Part shown: positions 6,873-14,983 of the stretch, piece by piece | Layout: every line of letters starts with the position of its first letter | Position numbering within the stretch: position 1 is the stretch's first letter | Assembly: GCA_900759385.1 (NCBI GenBank) | Contig: CAAEUZ010000102.1 | Coordinates: forward strand, 1 to 15,133 | DNA: 15,133 nt | Source of the DNA: an uncultured Oscillospiraceae bacterium | GTDB lineage: Bacteria; Bacillota; Clostridia; Oscillospirales; Oscillospiraceae | Direction: 5' to 3' | Program-made: the position numbers and the translations under genes | The notes under the pieces: generated by a model | Databases searched by the model: none | What the model was told of the DNA's origin: nothing | The model's input: only the letters and a program-made list of their open reading frames with translations

Positions 6873-8320
6873 ACGACGAACTGCTCTTTGAAGCCATGAG
6901 CGGCCTGGACGATGCATACATTGTCAGCGCGGCCAGGAGCCTCGGCTATTACGGCCTGGACAGCGTGCCCGCACGCAGGCCGCGCCGGGCGCTGCGCCGC
7001 ACTGTCACGGCCATAGCCGCGGCTGTGATGCTGATACTGGCCGGCTGCCTGACGGCCATTGCCGTGAGCGAGCCGGTACGCGAGGCGGTCCTGGCCTTTT
7101 TTGGCGTGCAGTCCGAGGAGACTGTGCCCATGCAGGACGGCGCGCAGGCCGCCATGCCCGTGCGCAACGGCGGCGAGACGCTAAGCGGCGGCATAGAAGC
7201 TGCTTACTATTCCGTGCCAAATAACTGCGAAGCCGGGGGCGGCATTTTCCTCACCGGCGACGACGCCTGGGTTGAGAGCGGCAGCGAGTTCATCCAGCTG
7301 GAGGAGGAATACTTTGCCGACCGCATCACCATCCAGGGCAAGAGCATCTATGTAAACTTCAACTACGCGGTATACAACGGCGTGTGCGCCGTGACCTGGT
7401 ATGACCTCCAGGTGACTCTGCTGGGCGGCAGCTATCTGACAGGTGAATACCGGCCCATGTACGTCTGCGGTAACCCGGAAGCCATGCTCTTCATATTAAA
7501 TATGGACGGGCGCGATTATCCCGTGCTAATAGACGTGACCACGGGGGAATACACCGATCTGCTCGAGGGTACGGACATAGAAGCGACGTACAGGCTCGAT
7601 AACGGCTATATATCTGCGGACGGCAGCGAGCTGCTTCTTCCTCTGTCCGGCTCGGTGTACTATATAAACACCCGGTCGGGTACATTCCTCAGCCTGGACG
7701 AGCTCTCCGGCGAGCGGGTGGACAACTGCTCCCTCCTCCCCGGCGGCGCCGCCTGCTGGTCATACGGCCCCGGCGAAGACGGCCTGGAAGCGGCCCACGT
7801 CTGGTACGTGGACTTCGCCACAGGCGAGAGGACGGAGCTGTTCGGAAATACCCCAACATCCTATCAGGACTGGGACGGCATAGCCCTCTGCGGCGCCCTG
7901 TACGGGCACGAAAACACCCCCGGCGCAGCCTTTGCCCTCCTGGTAGGCAAGGACGGCGCCGTGGAGGTACTCGACTTCAAAACCGGCGCAATCGCACCGG
8001 TAAACGGGCTTGTGTGGCCGAAAAGCGAGAATTCCCGCGCCATAGTCAGCCCGGACGGCAAGAAAATGCTCATAGACGGCTGGGGCTACGCCTACCGCCA
8101 CGAGAGCCTGACCGTGCTGGACTCCGAGACCCGGCAATATCACACGCTCCAGCGGGAAAATAACAACAGTGTGGAGGAAAACAGGGTCTGGTGGTATGAC
8201 GAAAACTCCGTAGCCATGCTGGCATATAAGGATAACCCGCAAACAGGCATGTACGGTCCGGCGGAGACATACTTCTACATATATGATTTTTCCGGCGCAA
8301 TTCCCAACAATCCCGCCTGA
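6869..8320 (+). CDS. Predicted anti-sigma factor: membrane protein with extracytoplasmic propeller-like domain
   Basis: The 483-aa protein starts at a TTG (6869) overlapping the sigma stop codon; AAGGAGG (6855-6861) is placed 7 nt before it. The first ~35 residues (NDELLFEAMSGLDDAYIVSA) look like the cytoplasmic sigma-binding helices of clostridial anti-sigma proteins. A basic stretch (PARRPRRALRR) precedes one membrane helix at about 44-66. The outer part has about six recurring strand-turn units of the type 'hydrophobic-D-x-x-T/S-G': DVTTGEY near 221, NTRSGTF 267, DFATGER 316, DFKTGAI 370, DSETRQY 419 and YDFSGA 471. They are spaced about 45-55 residues apart, as in TolB/WD40-like beta-propellers. 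Expected role: hold the sigma factor inactive until the outer domain senses something. No sequence identity to a named family is claimed. Confidence 0.8.
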   Translation: MNDELLFEAMSGLDDAYIVSAARSLGYYGLDSVPARRPRRALRRTVTAIAAAVMLILAGCLTAIAVSEPVREAVLAFFGVQSEETVPMQDGAQAAMPVRNGGETLSGGIEAAYYSVPNNCEAGGGIFLTGDDAWVESGSEFIQLEEEYFADRITIQGKSIYVNFNYAVYNGVCAVTWYDLQVTLLGGSYLTGEYRPMYVCGNPEAMLFILNMDGRDYPVLIDVTTGEYTDLLEGTDIEATYRLDNGYISADGSELLLPLSGSVYYINTRSGTFLSLDELSGERVDNCSLLPGGAACWSYGPGEDGLEAAHVWYVDFATGERTELFGNTPTSYQDWDGIALCGALYGHENTPGAAFALLVGKDGAVEVLDFKTGAIAPVNGLVWPKSENSRAIVSPDGKKMLIDGWGYAYRHESLTVLDSETRQYHTLQRENNNSVEENRVWWYDENSVAMLAYKDNPQTGMYGPAETYFYIYDFSGAIPNNPA

Positions 8321-8336
8321 GAATGTTTAAAGCAAA

Positions 8337-8366
8337 GCCGGAGGGGGACAGCATTTCCCCTCCGGC
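8337..8366. terminator. GC-rich hairpin after the sigma operon, possible weak terminator
   Basis: GCCGGAGGGG (8337-8346) pairs perfectly with CCCCTCCGGC (8357-8366) around a 10-nt loop, 16 nt after the stop codon. There is no U-run on the plus strand (CGGGCACAAG follows), so termination would be inefficient or factor-dependent. On the minus strand a TTTGCTTT follows, also weak. It may be only a repeat hairpin. Confidence 0.4.
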
Positions 8367-8478
8367 CGGGCACAAGCGAAGCCGGAGGAGTTGGTGCATA
8401 TATCACCCCTCCCCCAGCCGGCTGGCGCCGGCAGCCCCCTCTCAGAGGGGGCGATTGTTTATAAAGGGGAAAAAGGGG
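8367..8478. other. GC-rich intergenic DNA with further hairpins, no gene
   Basis: No credible reading frame is present. GCCGGC palindromes occur near 8417-8432, followed by CCCCCTC-TCA-GAGGGGG (8435-8451), a perfect 7-bp hairpin. The run of hairpins resembles the dispersed intergenic elements seen in many gut Firmicutes genomes; that comparison is from memory and cannot be tested here. Confidence 0.5.
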
Positions 8479-8905
8479 GCAGCAGTACTTACCTCCGCAA
8501 CGCACCGACGTAAAACAAAGACCAACCTCATTGCACCACGTGTCAATCCAATGGCACAGCCAACCTAAGAGCGCTCGGCGGCATAGCCGCCGCGGCTGCA
8601 CCCGGTTGTACAAGCGCACCAACGTAAGACGAAGGCCGAGCACCAACCCAAGTCAAAGCGGCACAGCCAACCCAAACGCGCACCGGCGGCATAGCCGCCG
8701 CAGCTGCATCCGGCAGGACAAACGCGCCCACGCGAGACTAAGGGCCAAGCGCCAAGCCGAAAACCAAAGGGCACAGCCAACCCAAATGCGCACCGGCGGC
8801 ATAGCCGCCGCAGCAATACTCGGCAGGATATACGCACCTACGCAAGACAAATGGCCTGAACAACCGCAGCCAACAGGATAAACCCACCCACGCAAGACCC
8901 AGGAC
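8479..8905. repeat. Tandem array of ~107-110 bp units with a conserved hairpin
   Basis: Three full units start at 8553, 8660 and 8770 with GGCACAGCCAACC. Each contains the same perfect hairpin CGGCGGC-ATA-GCCGCCG (8576-8592, 8684-8700, 8794-8810), and then a CGCACCNACGYAAGAC-like segment with a GGCC end. Spacing is 107 and 110 bp. A partial unit lies to the left (8479-8520, the CGCACC-ACGTAA part only). A shortened one lies to the right (8865-8905) and lacks the hairpin. Frames that cross the array, such as 8531-8881, only translate the repeat and lack ribosome binding sites. There are no uniform repeat-spacer boundaries as in CRISPR. Function unknown. Confidence 0.75.
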
Positions 8906-8931
8906 CCCAACAACCCGTACCCGGCAGCGGC

Positions 8932-8949
8932 GAGCCGCGTAAGCGGCTC
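8932..8949. repeat. Perfect hairpin with GNRA-type loop
   Basis: GAGCCGC-GTAA-GCGGCTC is a perfect 7-bp stem with a 4-nt loop, just right of the tandem array. No U-run follows on either strand, so it is not an intrinsic terminator. The remaining bases up to 9029 hold nothing else I can identify. Confidence 0.5.
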
Positions 8950-9029
8950 AAACTGCGGTCGGCGATGCACAATTACGTATCCTGCTTAGGGATGACCACC
9001 TCGCCAACACCGCCAGCGTAAGGTTCCAC

Positions 9030-9133
9030 CGCACCAGCAAAAGCGCTTTTCTCTTTGGGGGTCCGGGGACATTTCTTTTTGTGCTTGCCAAAAAGAAATG
9101 TCCCCGAAATTCCCCCCCGCCTTCCCAAAGGCG
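9030..9133. repeat. Dispersed hairpin repeat, copy A
   Basis: The element contains, from left to right: CGCACCAGCAAAAGCGC with the palindrome AAAAGCGCTTTT (9039-9050), a CTCTTTGGGGGTCC segment, and a long hairpin. The hairpin has a 17-bp perfect stem (9064-9080 with 9090-9106) and 9-nt loop GTGCTTGCC (9081-9089). A C-rich linker and a small hairpin CGCCTT-CCCA-AAGGCG (9118-9133) follow. The same modules recur in inverted orientation at 15030-15133, where the 35-bp outer flank is identical but the loop is reversed. No transposase or terminal duplication is visible. It may extend further left. Confidence 0.8.
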
Positions 9134-9172
9134 AAAAAACAAAACAAAAACGCCCCAGGTTACCCTGAGGCG
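9134..9172 (-). terminator. Intrinsic terminator pointing leftward, without an upstream gene
   Basis: On the minus strand CGCCTCAGG-GTAA-CCTGGGGCG (9172-9151) forms a 9-bp stem with one U.G wobble, followed by TTTTTGTTTTGTTTTTT (9150-9134). Read on the plus strand the wobble becomes a C.A mismatch and no U-run follows, so the structure is built for minus-strand transcripts. The nearest gene to its right, lysR, runs the other way. Confidence 0.7.
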
Positions 9173-9267
9173 CTCTTGTGGATATGGGAGTTTGGAAGAG
9201 GAAAATCAATTTAATCAGCTTCGCGGTGGGAGTCCGCTCAGCTTTCGATAAAAAAGTAACACAATTC

Positions 9268-9296
9268 TTGCTATTAGTAAAGAGAGAGTTTATAAT
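9268..9296 (+). promoter_or_regulatory. Promoter of the LysR-type regulator gene
   Basis: TTGCTA (9268-9273, 4 of 6), a 17-bp spacer and a perfect TATAAT (9291-9296) would start transcription near 9303, leaving a short leader of about 34 nt. The surrounding 9240-9320 region is A/T-rich, unlike the rest of the window. Confidence 0.75.
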
Positions 9297-9302
9297 ATTT
9301 GA

Positions 9303-9319
9303 TATTACATATTCTAATA
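9303..9319. promoter_or_regulatory. Possible LysR binding site
   Basis: TATTA-CATATTC-TAATA is a perfect 5-bp inverted repeat containing the T-N11-A pattern typical of LysR-family sites. It lies at the predicted start of transcription, a position suited to autorepression. A/T-rich DNA gives such patterns by chance, so this is tentative. Confidence 0.35.
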
Positions 9320-9336
9320 CCATGGAGGAAAAGCTT

Positions 9337-10215
9337 GTGGATACTGCAAAAGTACGCGCCTTACTGGCAGCCGTCGATTTGGGGAGCATTTCGAAGGCGG
9401 CCGAGTCGCTTGGATATACACAGTCGGGCATCACGCATATGATGCGCTCGCTGGAGGAGGAGGCCGGGTTCCCCCTGCTGCTGCGCGGCAACCGCGGGGT
9501 AAAATTTACGGCGGACGGTGAGCGGCTCGCGCCGCTGTTCCGCGAGCTGAGCCAGGCGGCGGACAGGCTCGAGCAGGAGCTGGCACTGACCCGCGGCGTG
9601 GAGAGCGGCGTGGTGAAGATAGGTACCTACTCGTCAATATCCCTGCACTGGCTGCCGCAGATACTGGAGGCCTTTCAGGAGCGATATCCCAATATAGAGG
9701 TCGAGCTGCTGGAGGGCAACGGCCTGGAGATAGAGGACTGGCTCTCATCCGGCCGCATAGACATAGCGTACACCAGCCTGCGCCCGTATTTTAATTTTGA
9801 GACGGTCAAGATACTGGACGACCCCATGTTCGCCGTACTGCCCAAAAACCATCCCCGGGCTCACGACAGGACATTTCCCATCTCGGCCTTCAAGGGCGAA
9901 CCCTTCCTGGTTTACGTGGCGGACGACACCAGGCCGGAATTCGACCTCGCCCAGGCCATGGACATGGCCGGCATAGGTGAAAAGGGCAAGTTCTCGTCCA
10001 ACTTTGACATGACCATCCTGGCCATGGTGGAGCACAACCTGGGCGTGACCATTATGCCCCGGCTGATACTGGAGGGCTCCACCGCGGACGTGGCCGCGGT
10101 GCCCATCTCCCCGCCCATCTCCCGTTCGCTGGGCATGGCCGTGCGCTCCATGGCCGACGCCTCCCCCGCCATGCGCCGCTTTATGGACATCACCAGGGAG
10201 GTTCTGGGCATTTAA
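9337..10215 (+). CDS. LysR-type transcriptional regulator
   Basis: The 292-aa protein has the family's usual length and layout. The N-terminal winged helix-turn-helix is at about 1-60 (LLAAVDLGSISKAAESLGYTQ, then SLEEEAGFPLLLRGNRG). A linker helix follows to about 90. The effector-binding domain is at about 92-290 and starts with VKIGTYSSISLHWLPQIL and contains RIDIAYTS and MVEHNLGVTIMPRLIL. The GTG at 9337 is the preferred start because GGAGG (9324-9328) lies 8 nt upstream; an in-frame ATG at 9322 overlaps that site and would add five residues. The effector is unknown. LysR regulators often control a divergent neighbour, but here the divergent side holds only repeats and a leftward terminator. 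Confidence 0.94.
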   Translation: MDTAKVRALLAAVDLGSISKAAESLGYTQSGITHMMRSLEEEAGFPLLLRGNRGVKFTADGERLAPLFRELSQAADRLEQELALTRGVESGVVKIGTYSSISLHWLPQILEAFQERYPNIEVELLEGNGLEIEDWLSSGRIDIAYTSLRPYFNFETVKILDDPMFAVLPKNHPRAHDRTFPISAFKGEPFLVYVADDTRPEFDLAQAMDMAGIGEKGKFSSNFDMTILAMVEHNLGVTIMPRLILEGSTADVAAVPISPPISRSLGMAVRSMADASPAMRRFMDITREVLGI

Positions 10216-10247
10216 CAAAACAGCCTTTTGCCGGGGCAGAGAATATG

Positions 10248-10276
10248 AAAAAAGCGGAGCTTTTGCTCCGCTTTTT
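10248..10276. terminator. Bidirectional terminator between lysR-type gene and prsA-like gene
   Basis: AAAAAGCGGAGC (10249-10260) pairs with GCTCCGCTTTTT (10265-10276) around TTTT. The A and T runs at both ends give a U tract in either direction, so it serves both convergent genes. It starts 5 nt beyond the stop codon of the minus-strand gene. Confidence 0.92.
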
Positions 10277-10280
10277 CGCG

Positions 10281-11429
10281 TTATTCAAACAGGCTGGAGG
10301 GCAAAAAGTTCTCAAACTCGCTCGAGTAGACAACTTCGGCGCCGTCCATCCAGCCGACGAACTGCTCGTTGAAGTTATATACCGCGCAGGCGTAGCGGAG
10401 CGGATAGACATCCGTCGCGCTGAGCATCACTTCAGTGTCCGTCCCCACGCTCTCGCGCATGATTATGTGATAGCCGGAGGGGCTCTCCACAATGCCGCTT
10501 ATCCCGCCGGGCTCAAGGTCCAGCACCGCGTCGTCAAACTCGCTCATCATGATGCCCACGCCGGCCTCATAGCTGTAGCCGTCCGGGTAGCTGGCGAGGC
10601 CGGGGTCCTCGCTGCGCTCCTCCATTATGGCGTCAAAAAGCGCGGCGCGCTCCGACTCCGGCACGGCGTTGAGCTCATCGAGCGCGGCCTGAGCCTGGGA
10701 GCGTTTTTCCTCCTTCTCGGCGTCGGACAAGTCGTTGCCGGAGTCGTCAGTAGTGCGGAAGAGTATGTGCTTGGCGGTGACAAAGTTGTACTCTTCGGCA
10801 AAGGCCAGGGCCTCCTCGTCGGAGATCTGCTCGCCGGAGGCGCCGTAGAGCGACATGAAAACGCGCGGATAGAGCACGGCCATGCGGTTTACTGTCTCGT
10901 ACACGTCCCTGGTCACGTAAATATCGGCCAGGGCTTCGTACAGCTCCTCCTCCGTGCCGTCCTCACCGGCGTAATGCTCGATGTCACTGGCCAGCTGCTC
11001 GTCGAGTACGGCCTGGTCTTCCTCGGTGAGCTCTATGCCCAGTATATCGGCCTGCTGAGGCAGCACGTGGTATTGCAGGCAGAAGTACTCCACATCGTTG
11101 AAGAGGAACTCGTCGAGCGTCATTCCGGCGTTATCTATGTAATAGCTCAGCTCGTTGCCATAACCGATCTCTATGTACTCGCGGTAGAGCCAGTAGAAGT
11201 ATTCGTCCCAGGTTACGTCCTCGCCGTTTACGGTCATGACCACGGTCTCTGGGTCATATTTGGCCCAGGCTCCCGCCCAGTCGTATTCCGCCAGCGGTGC
11301 GGCGCTTGCACTGGGGCTGGCGCTGTGGTCGGGCGTGGGCGAGGCGGTTGATCCCTCCGCGCCGCATCCGGCCAGGGACGAGATGAGAATAAGCGCAGAC
11401 AGTGCGCAAATCGCAAGTTTTTTCATCAT
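10281..11429 (-). CDS. PrsA-like peptidyl-prolyl isomerase (foldase) lipoprotein
   Basis: The 382-aa lipoprotein has a signal peptide ending in lipobox LAGC (Cys22) and a Ser/Thr/Pro/Ala linker to about 45. A SurA/PrsA-type N-terminal region follows, with VVMTVNGEDVTWDEYFYW, typical of the chaperone part. A parvulin-like rotamase domain occupies about 220-325, from AKHILFRTTDD through SEDPGLASYPDGYSY to SGYHIIMRE. It is expected to help fold secreted proteins outside the membrane. Its ATG overlaps the mfd stop codon (ATGA); AGGAG lies inside the mfd 3' end, and a second ATG 3 nt on is at better spacing, so the start could be 11426. No separate promoter is seen, so it is co-transcribed with mfd. 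Confidence 0.92.
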   Translation of the reverse strand: MMKKLAICALSALILISSLAGCGAEGSTASPTPDHSASPSASAAPLAEYDWAGAWAKYDPETVVMTVNGEDVTWDEYFYWLYREYIEIGYGNELSYYIDNAGMTLDEFLFNDVEYFCLQYHVLPQQADILGIELTEEDQAVLDEQLASDIEHYAGEDGTEEELYEALADIYVTRDVYETVNRMAVLYPRVFMSLYGASGEQISDEEALAFAEEYNFVTAKHILFRTTDDSGNDLSDAEKEEKRSQAQAALDELNAVPESERAALFDAIMEERSEDPGLASYPDGYSYEAGVGIMMSEFDDAVLDLEPGGISGIVESPSGYHIIMRESVGTDTEVMLSATDVYPLRYACAVYNFNEQFVGWMDGAEVVYSSEFENFLPSSLFE

Positions 11430-14400
11430 TTTACTCCTGTATTGTTCAAAGTTTTATCAGTATTTTTCCAGTCGGCTATAAAGGCCGCGGCCTCGTCAAG
11501 CACACGGGCTTTGACAGGCAGCCTGAGCGAGAGCACGGGCTTCTTGGCTGCCTCCACTTTGAGGCGGCCCTTGTACCGGCTCTGCGCGTAGAGGGCGCTG
11601 ACCCGCTCCATATCAAATTCCGCCAGGGTGAAGCGGATGACGTTGCCCTTCTGCGTGATATCCGTGATGCCGGCCCTGCCCGCCTCTCCGCGCACTAAGG
11701 CTACGCGCACCAGGCTGGTGACGGCGCTCGGCGGCTCGCCGAAGCGGTCGATGAGCTCGTCGAGGACGTCGTCGGCGTCCTCTTCCGTGCGGATGAGGGC
11801 TATGCGGCGGTAGAGGTCCATGCGCTGCTCGCTGGAGGCGACATAGCTCTCCGGGATGTTGGCGGAGACGGCAAAGTCCGCCGTGGTGTTCGCGCGCCGT
11901 TCCGGCTGCTCTCCCTTTTCCTCCAGCACGGCCTCCTCCAGCAGGCGCAGGTACATGTCGTACCCAACATCCGTGAGATGGCCGCTCTGCTCCGCGCCCA
12001 GAAGCGATCCGGCTCCGCGGATTTCAAGGTCGCGCATGGCTATGCGGAAGCCGGAGTTGAACTCCGCGAACTCACGGATGGCCTCGAGGCGCTTCTCCGC
12101 GATCTCGCTGAGCACCTTGTCCCGCTTGAAGGTGAGATAGGCGCTGGCCCGCCGCGCGCTCCTGCCCACGCGGCCGCGTATCTGGTGCAGCTGAGCCAGT
12201 CCCAGCTTGTCGGCATCCTCTATTATGAGCGTATTCACGTTGGGGATGTCTATGCCGGTCTCAATAATAGTGGTGCACACGAGGATCTGAATCCGGCCCT
12301 CGGCCATGTCCTCCATGATGCGGCCGAGCTGCTCGGAGTCCATCTTGCCGTGCGCCACGGCTACGGCGGCACCGTCCATGAGGTCGGAGATCTTCATCGC
12401 CGTGCGCTCGATATTGTCCACTCTGTTGTGCAGGTAATACACCTGCCCGCCGCGGTCCAGCTCGCGGCGCATGGCGTCGGCCAGCACGCCCCAGTCGTGC
12501 TCCATGACAAAGGTCTGCACCGGCAGTCGCTCGAGCGGCGGCTCTTCAATGGTGGACATGTCGCGGATACCGGAGAGGGCCATGTTCAGCGTGCGCGGTA
12601 TGGGTGTGGCCGAGAGCGTGAGCACGTCTACCTGACGGCTCATCTCCTTTATATGTTCCTTGTGCGAGACGCCGAAGCGCTGTTCCTCGTCCACCACCAG
12701 CAGGCCCAGGTCCTTGAATTTGACGTCTTTCTGCAGCAGCCTGTGGGTACCTATTATGAGGTCGCACTTGCCGGCGGCCAGGTTGGAGAGAGACTTCTTT
12801 ACCTGCGTACTGGTACGAAAACGGCTTAAAACCTCGATATTTACCGGATATCCGGCAAATCTCTGCACCGCCGTCTGATAGTGCTGCTGGGCCAGAACCG
12901 TGGTCGGTACCAGGATGGCCGCCTGTTTTCCGTCCAGTATGCACTTCATTATGGCCCTCATGGCGACTTCCGTCTTTCCGTAACCAACGTCGCCGCACAG
13001 GAGCCGGTCCATCGGCACCGGCTTTTCCATGTCGGATTTTATCTCCTCCACGCAGCGGAGCTGGTCGGCGGTCTCCTCGTAGGGGAACCGCTCTTCGAAC
13101 TCCACCTGCCAGGGCGAATCCGGCGAGAAGGCAAAGCCCTGGCGGCGGGTGCGCTCGGCATAGAGGGCGATGAGTTCCCCGGCCAGTTCCTTTGCCGCCG
13201 CTTTTGCGCGGGATTTTGTGCGCTGCCACTCCGTGCCGCCCATCTTTGAGAGGCGCACGGGGTGATCCTCGCCCGCGCCTATGTATTTGCTGACCAGGTC
13301 AAGCTGAGTGGCGGGGACGTAGAGCGTGTCGCTCCCGGCGTAGGAGATTTTTATATAGTCCTTTTCCGCACCATCCACGGGCATGCGCACCACGCCGGCA
13401 AAGCGGCCTATGCCGTGGTGCTCGTGGACAACGAGGTCGCCGACGGACAGGTCGGCGCAGGAACCTATGCGCTCGGTATTGGAGAGTTTGCGTTTTCCGG
13501 CCCGGCGCCTGGGCTTTCTGAAGCCGCTGCCGGCTATCTGGGTATCCGTCAGCACGGCGAGGCGCAGTCCCGGGTATTCGAGGCCGGCCGACAGCCCTCC
13601 TGTGGTTATGACGCACTTCCCCCGCTCGGGCAGGGAAACCAGCCTATCCGCCAGGGTGCATTTTATGCCACGCTCACCGAGAAACTCCGCCAGCAGCTTG
13701 GCCCGGCGCATGTCACCGGCCAGGACTATAACGGAGATCCCGGCCTTGAGGTAACCGGTTATATCCTCCGCCGCCTGTGTGGCGCTGCCGCCGTAACTGG
13801 GCAGCTGCTTGGAGTGTATGACGGCGACGCTCCTGGGCTCTGCCGCATAGCGCCCGGCAGTAAAGGAATCAGCCATGTAAAGTGCCCCGGCGCTCAGGCG
13901 GCGCATGGCGGCGTCAAAGGGTATGAAATAGTCGTCAGGCTTTGAGATGAGCTTGCCGGCGCGGGAGAGGCTGTTGACGTCCTCCGTGACCCGCTTTATG
14001 TACGACCTGGCGGTTTCGGAAAAACGCGCGGGCTGGTCCATTACTATCACGGCGCCGTCCGGTATGTAGTCTATCGCCGTTGTCGTCTCACCGTATATAA
14101 GCGCGGCGTAGCGGTCCGCGGCGGGCAGCTCGGCGCCGGAGGAGAGGCGGTCGGCGTCCTCTCTCAGCACGGCGGCAAGGGCCGGGCCCGTCTCGCCGCT
14201 GCGCCGTTTTATGGCCCGGTCGGCCAGCTTGTTGAGTTCATTTGCCAGCGCATGCGCTCCGCCTTTGGCCAGCGTGGGCAGGACTTCGGCAGCCGGTATG
14301 ACGGCACAGCGCTCTATGCGCTCCGTGCGCCGCTGGGTGCCCGTGTCGAAAAAGCCCATGGAATCTATCTCGTCGCCCCAGAACTCCACGCGCACGGGCT

Positions 14401-14974
14401 GGGAATAGGCCGGGGAGAAGAAATCCAGTATGCCGCCCCGGCGCGAGAACTGTCCCGGCCCCTCTACCTGCACCGCGCGGGAATAGCCGCAGCGCAGCAG
14501 CGCGTCCTCCACGTCCTCGGGCGCAGCGGCGGATTTCATGTCCAGCTCGAACACGGCCCGCCTGAAGACCTCCGGCGGCATGGTGCGCTGGAACAGGCCC
14601 TCCGCAGTGGCGACGACGAGCGGCGCGCCGTCCATGAGGGCTGCCAGGGCGTTTATGCGCCTCTGCTCGGTGCTGCGGCTCATGGCGTCGGCGCTGTAGA
14701 ACACGTAATCGCGCCCGGTGAGCAGGATGCACTCCTCTCCCGTGAACGCGGAGAGGTCCGCCGCCGTCGATCTGGCGCCGTTCTCATCCGGGCAGAGTAT
14801 CAGGGTGGGACGGCCGTATTTTACCCTCAGCGCCGCAGCCAGGTGCGCGCGGTGTACGGCCGAGAGCCCGGAAACAAGCGCAGGAAGCCGCCCGCTCTCG
14901 TCCGGTGAGGGGAGGGCGGCGGCATCGGGATCCTGTAATATGGAAAGAGCCAATATGTTTTCTTCGTTTGTCAT
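11426..14974 (-). CDS. mfd: Transcription-repair coupling factor Mfd
   Basis: Mfd releases RNA polymerase stalled at DNA damage and recruits UvrA for nucleotide excision repair. At 1182 aa it is full length. The order is: UvrB-like N-terminal region (about 30-350); RNA polymerase-interacting domain starting with VGDLVVHEHHGIGRF (about 510-525); and the RecG-like double-stranded DNA translocase (about 625-990). The translocase has Walker A GDVGYGKTE near 660-668, DEEQ near 761, LSATPIPRTL near 785 and motif VI QIRGRVGR near 931-938. The C-terminal regulatory D7 domain follows, to about 1130. All key helicase residues are intact. The ATG at 14974 has no Shine-Dalgarno and lies only 9 nt from a perfect TATAAT, suggesting a nearly leaderless message. 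The stop overlaps the foldase gene by 4 nt. Confidence 0.97.
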   Translation of the reverse strand: MTNEENILALSILQDPDAAALPSPDESGRLPALVSGLSAVHRAHLAAALRVKYGRPTLILCPDENGARSTAADLSAFTGEECILLTGRDYVFYSADAMSRSTEQRRINALAALMDGAPLVVATAEGLFQRTMPPEVFRRAVFELDMKSAAAPEDVEDALLRCGYSRAVQVEGPGQFSRRGGILDFFSPAYSQPVRVEFWGDEIDSMGFFDTGTQRRTERIERCAVIPAAEVLPTLAKGGAHALANELNKLADRAIKRRSGETGPALAAVLREDADRLSSGAELPAADRYAALIYGETTTAIDYIPDGAVIVMDQPARFSETARSYIKRVTEDVNSLSRAGKLISKPDDYFIPFDAAMRRLSAGALYMADSFTAGRYAAEPRSVAVIHSKQLPSYGGSATQAAEDITGYLKAGISVIVLAGDMRRAKLLAEFLGERGIKCTLADRLVSLPERGKCVITTGGLSAGLEYPGLRLAVLTDTQIAGSGFRKPRRRAGKRKLSNTERIGSCADLSVGDLVVHEHHGIGRFAGVVRMPVDGAEKDYIKISYAGSDTLYVPATQLDLVSKYIGAGEDHPVRLSKMGGTEWQRTKSRAKAAAKELAGELIALYAERTRRQGFAFSPDSPWQVEFEERFPYEETADQLRCVEEIKSDMEKPVPMDRLLCGDVGYGKTEVAMRAIMKCILDGKQAAILVPTTVLAQQHYQTAVQRFAGYPVNIEVLSRFRTSTQVKKSLSNLAAGKCDLIIGTHRLLQKDVKFKDLGLLVVDEEQRFGVSHKEHIKEMSRQVDVLTLSATPIPRTLNMALSGIRDMSTIEEPPLERLPVQTFVMEHDWGVLADAMRRELDRGGQVYYLHNRVDNIERTAMKISDLMDGAAVAVAHGKMDSEQLGRIMEDMAEGRIQILVCTTIIETGIDIPNVNTLIIEDADKLGLAQLHQIRGRVGRSARRASAYLTFKRDKVLSEIAEKRLEAIREFAEFNSGFRIAMRDLEIRGAGSLLGAEQSGHLTDVGYDMYLRLLEEAVLEEKGEQPERRANTTADFAVSANIPESYVASSEQRMDLYRRIALIRTEEDADDVLDELIDRFGEPPSAVTSLVRVALVRGEAGRAGITDITQKGNVIRFTLAEFDMERVSALYAQSRYKGRLKVEAAKKPVLSLRLPVKARVLDEAAAFIADWKNTDKTLNNTGVK

Positions 14975-14983
14975 AGCAACGAG

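Noticed and set aside
8531..8881. Open frame of 116 codons on the plus strand within the tandem repeats
   Set aside because: It translates the repeat units themselves, is rich in Arg/Gln/Pro, and has no ribosome binding site or family resemblance; comparable frames exist on the other strand for the same reason.
8479..8905. Possible CRISPR array
   Set aside because: The unit is 107-110 bp with diverging flanks, the shared parts are scattered, there are no constant repeats of 24-40 bp separated by unique spacers, and no cas genes are present.
9065..9105. Long hairpin of copy A as an intrinsic terminator
   Set aside because: The stem has A and T runs inside next to the loop but no U-run after it on either strand, and its modular duplication elsewhere points to a repeat element.
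8321..9336. tRNA, riboswitch or known small RNA in the gene-poor stretch
   Set aside because: No cloverleaf, TTC-loop sequence or recognised riboswitch core was found on either strand by eye.
8973..9491. Minus-strand open frame of 172 codons opposite the start of lysR
   Set aside because: It runs straight through a terminator and a hairpin repeat, and its right part is the antisense of the LysR DNA-binding domain.
11978..12829. Long plus-strand open frames opposite mfd
   Set aside because: They are antisense to intact helicase motifs of mfd and result from high GC at third codon positions.
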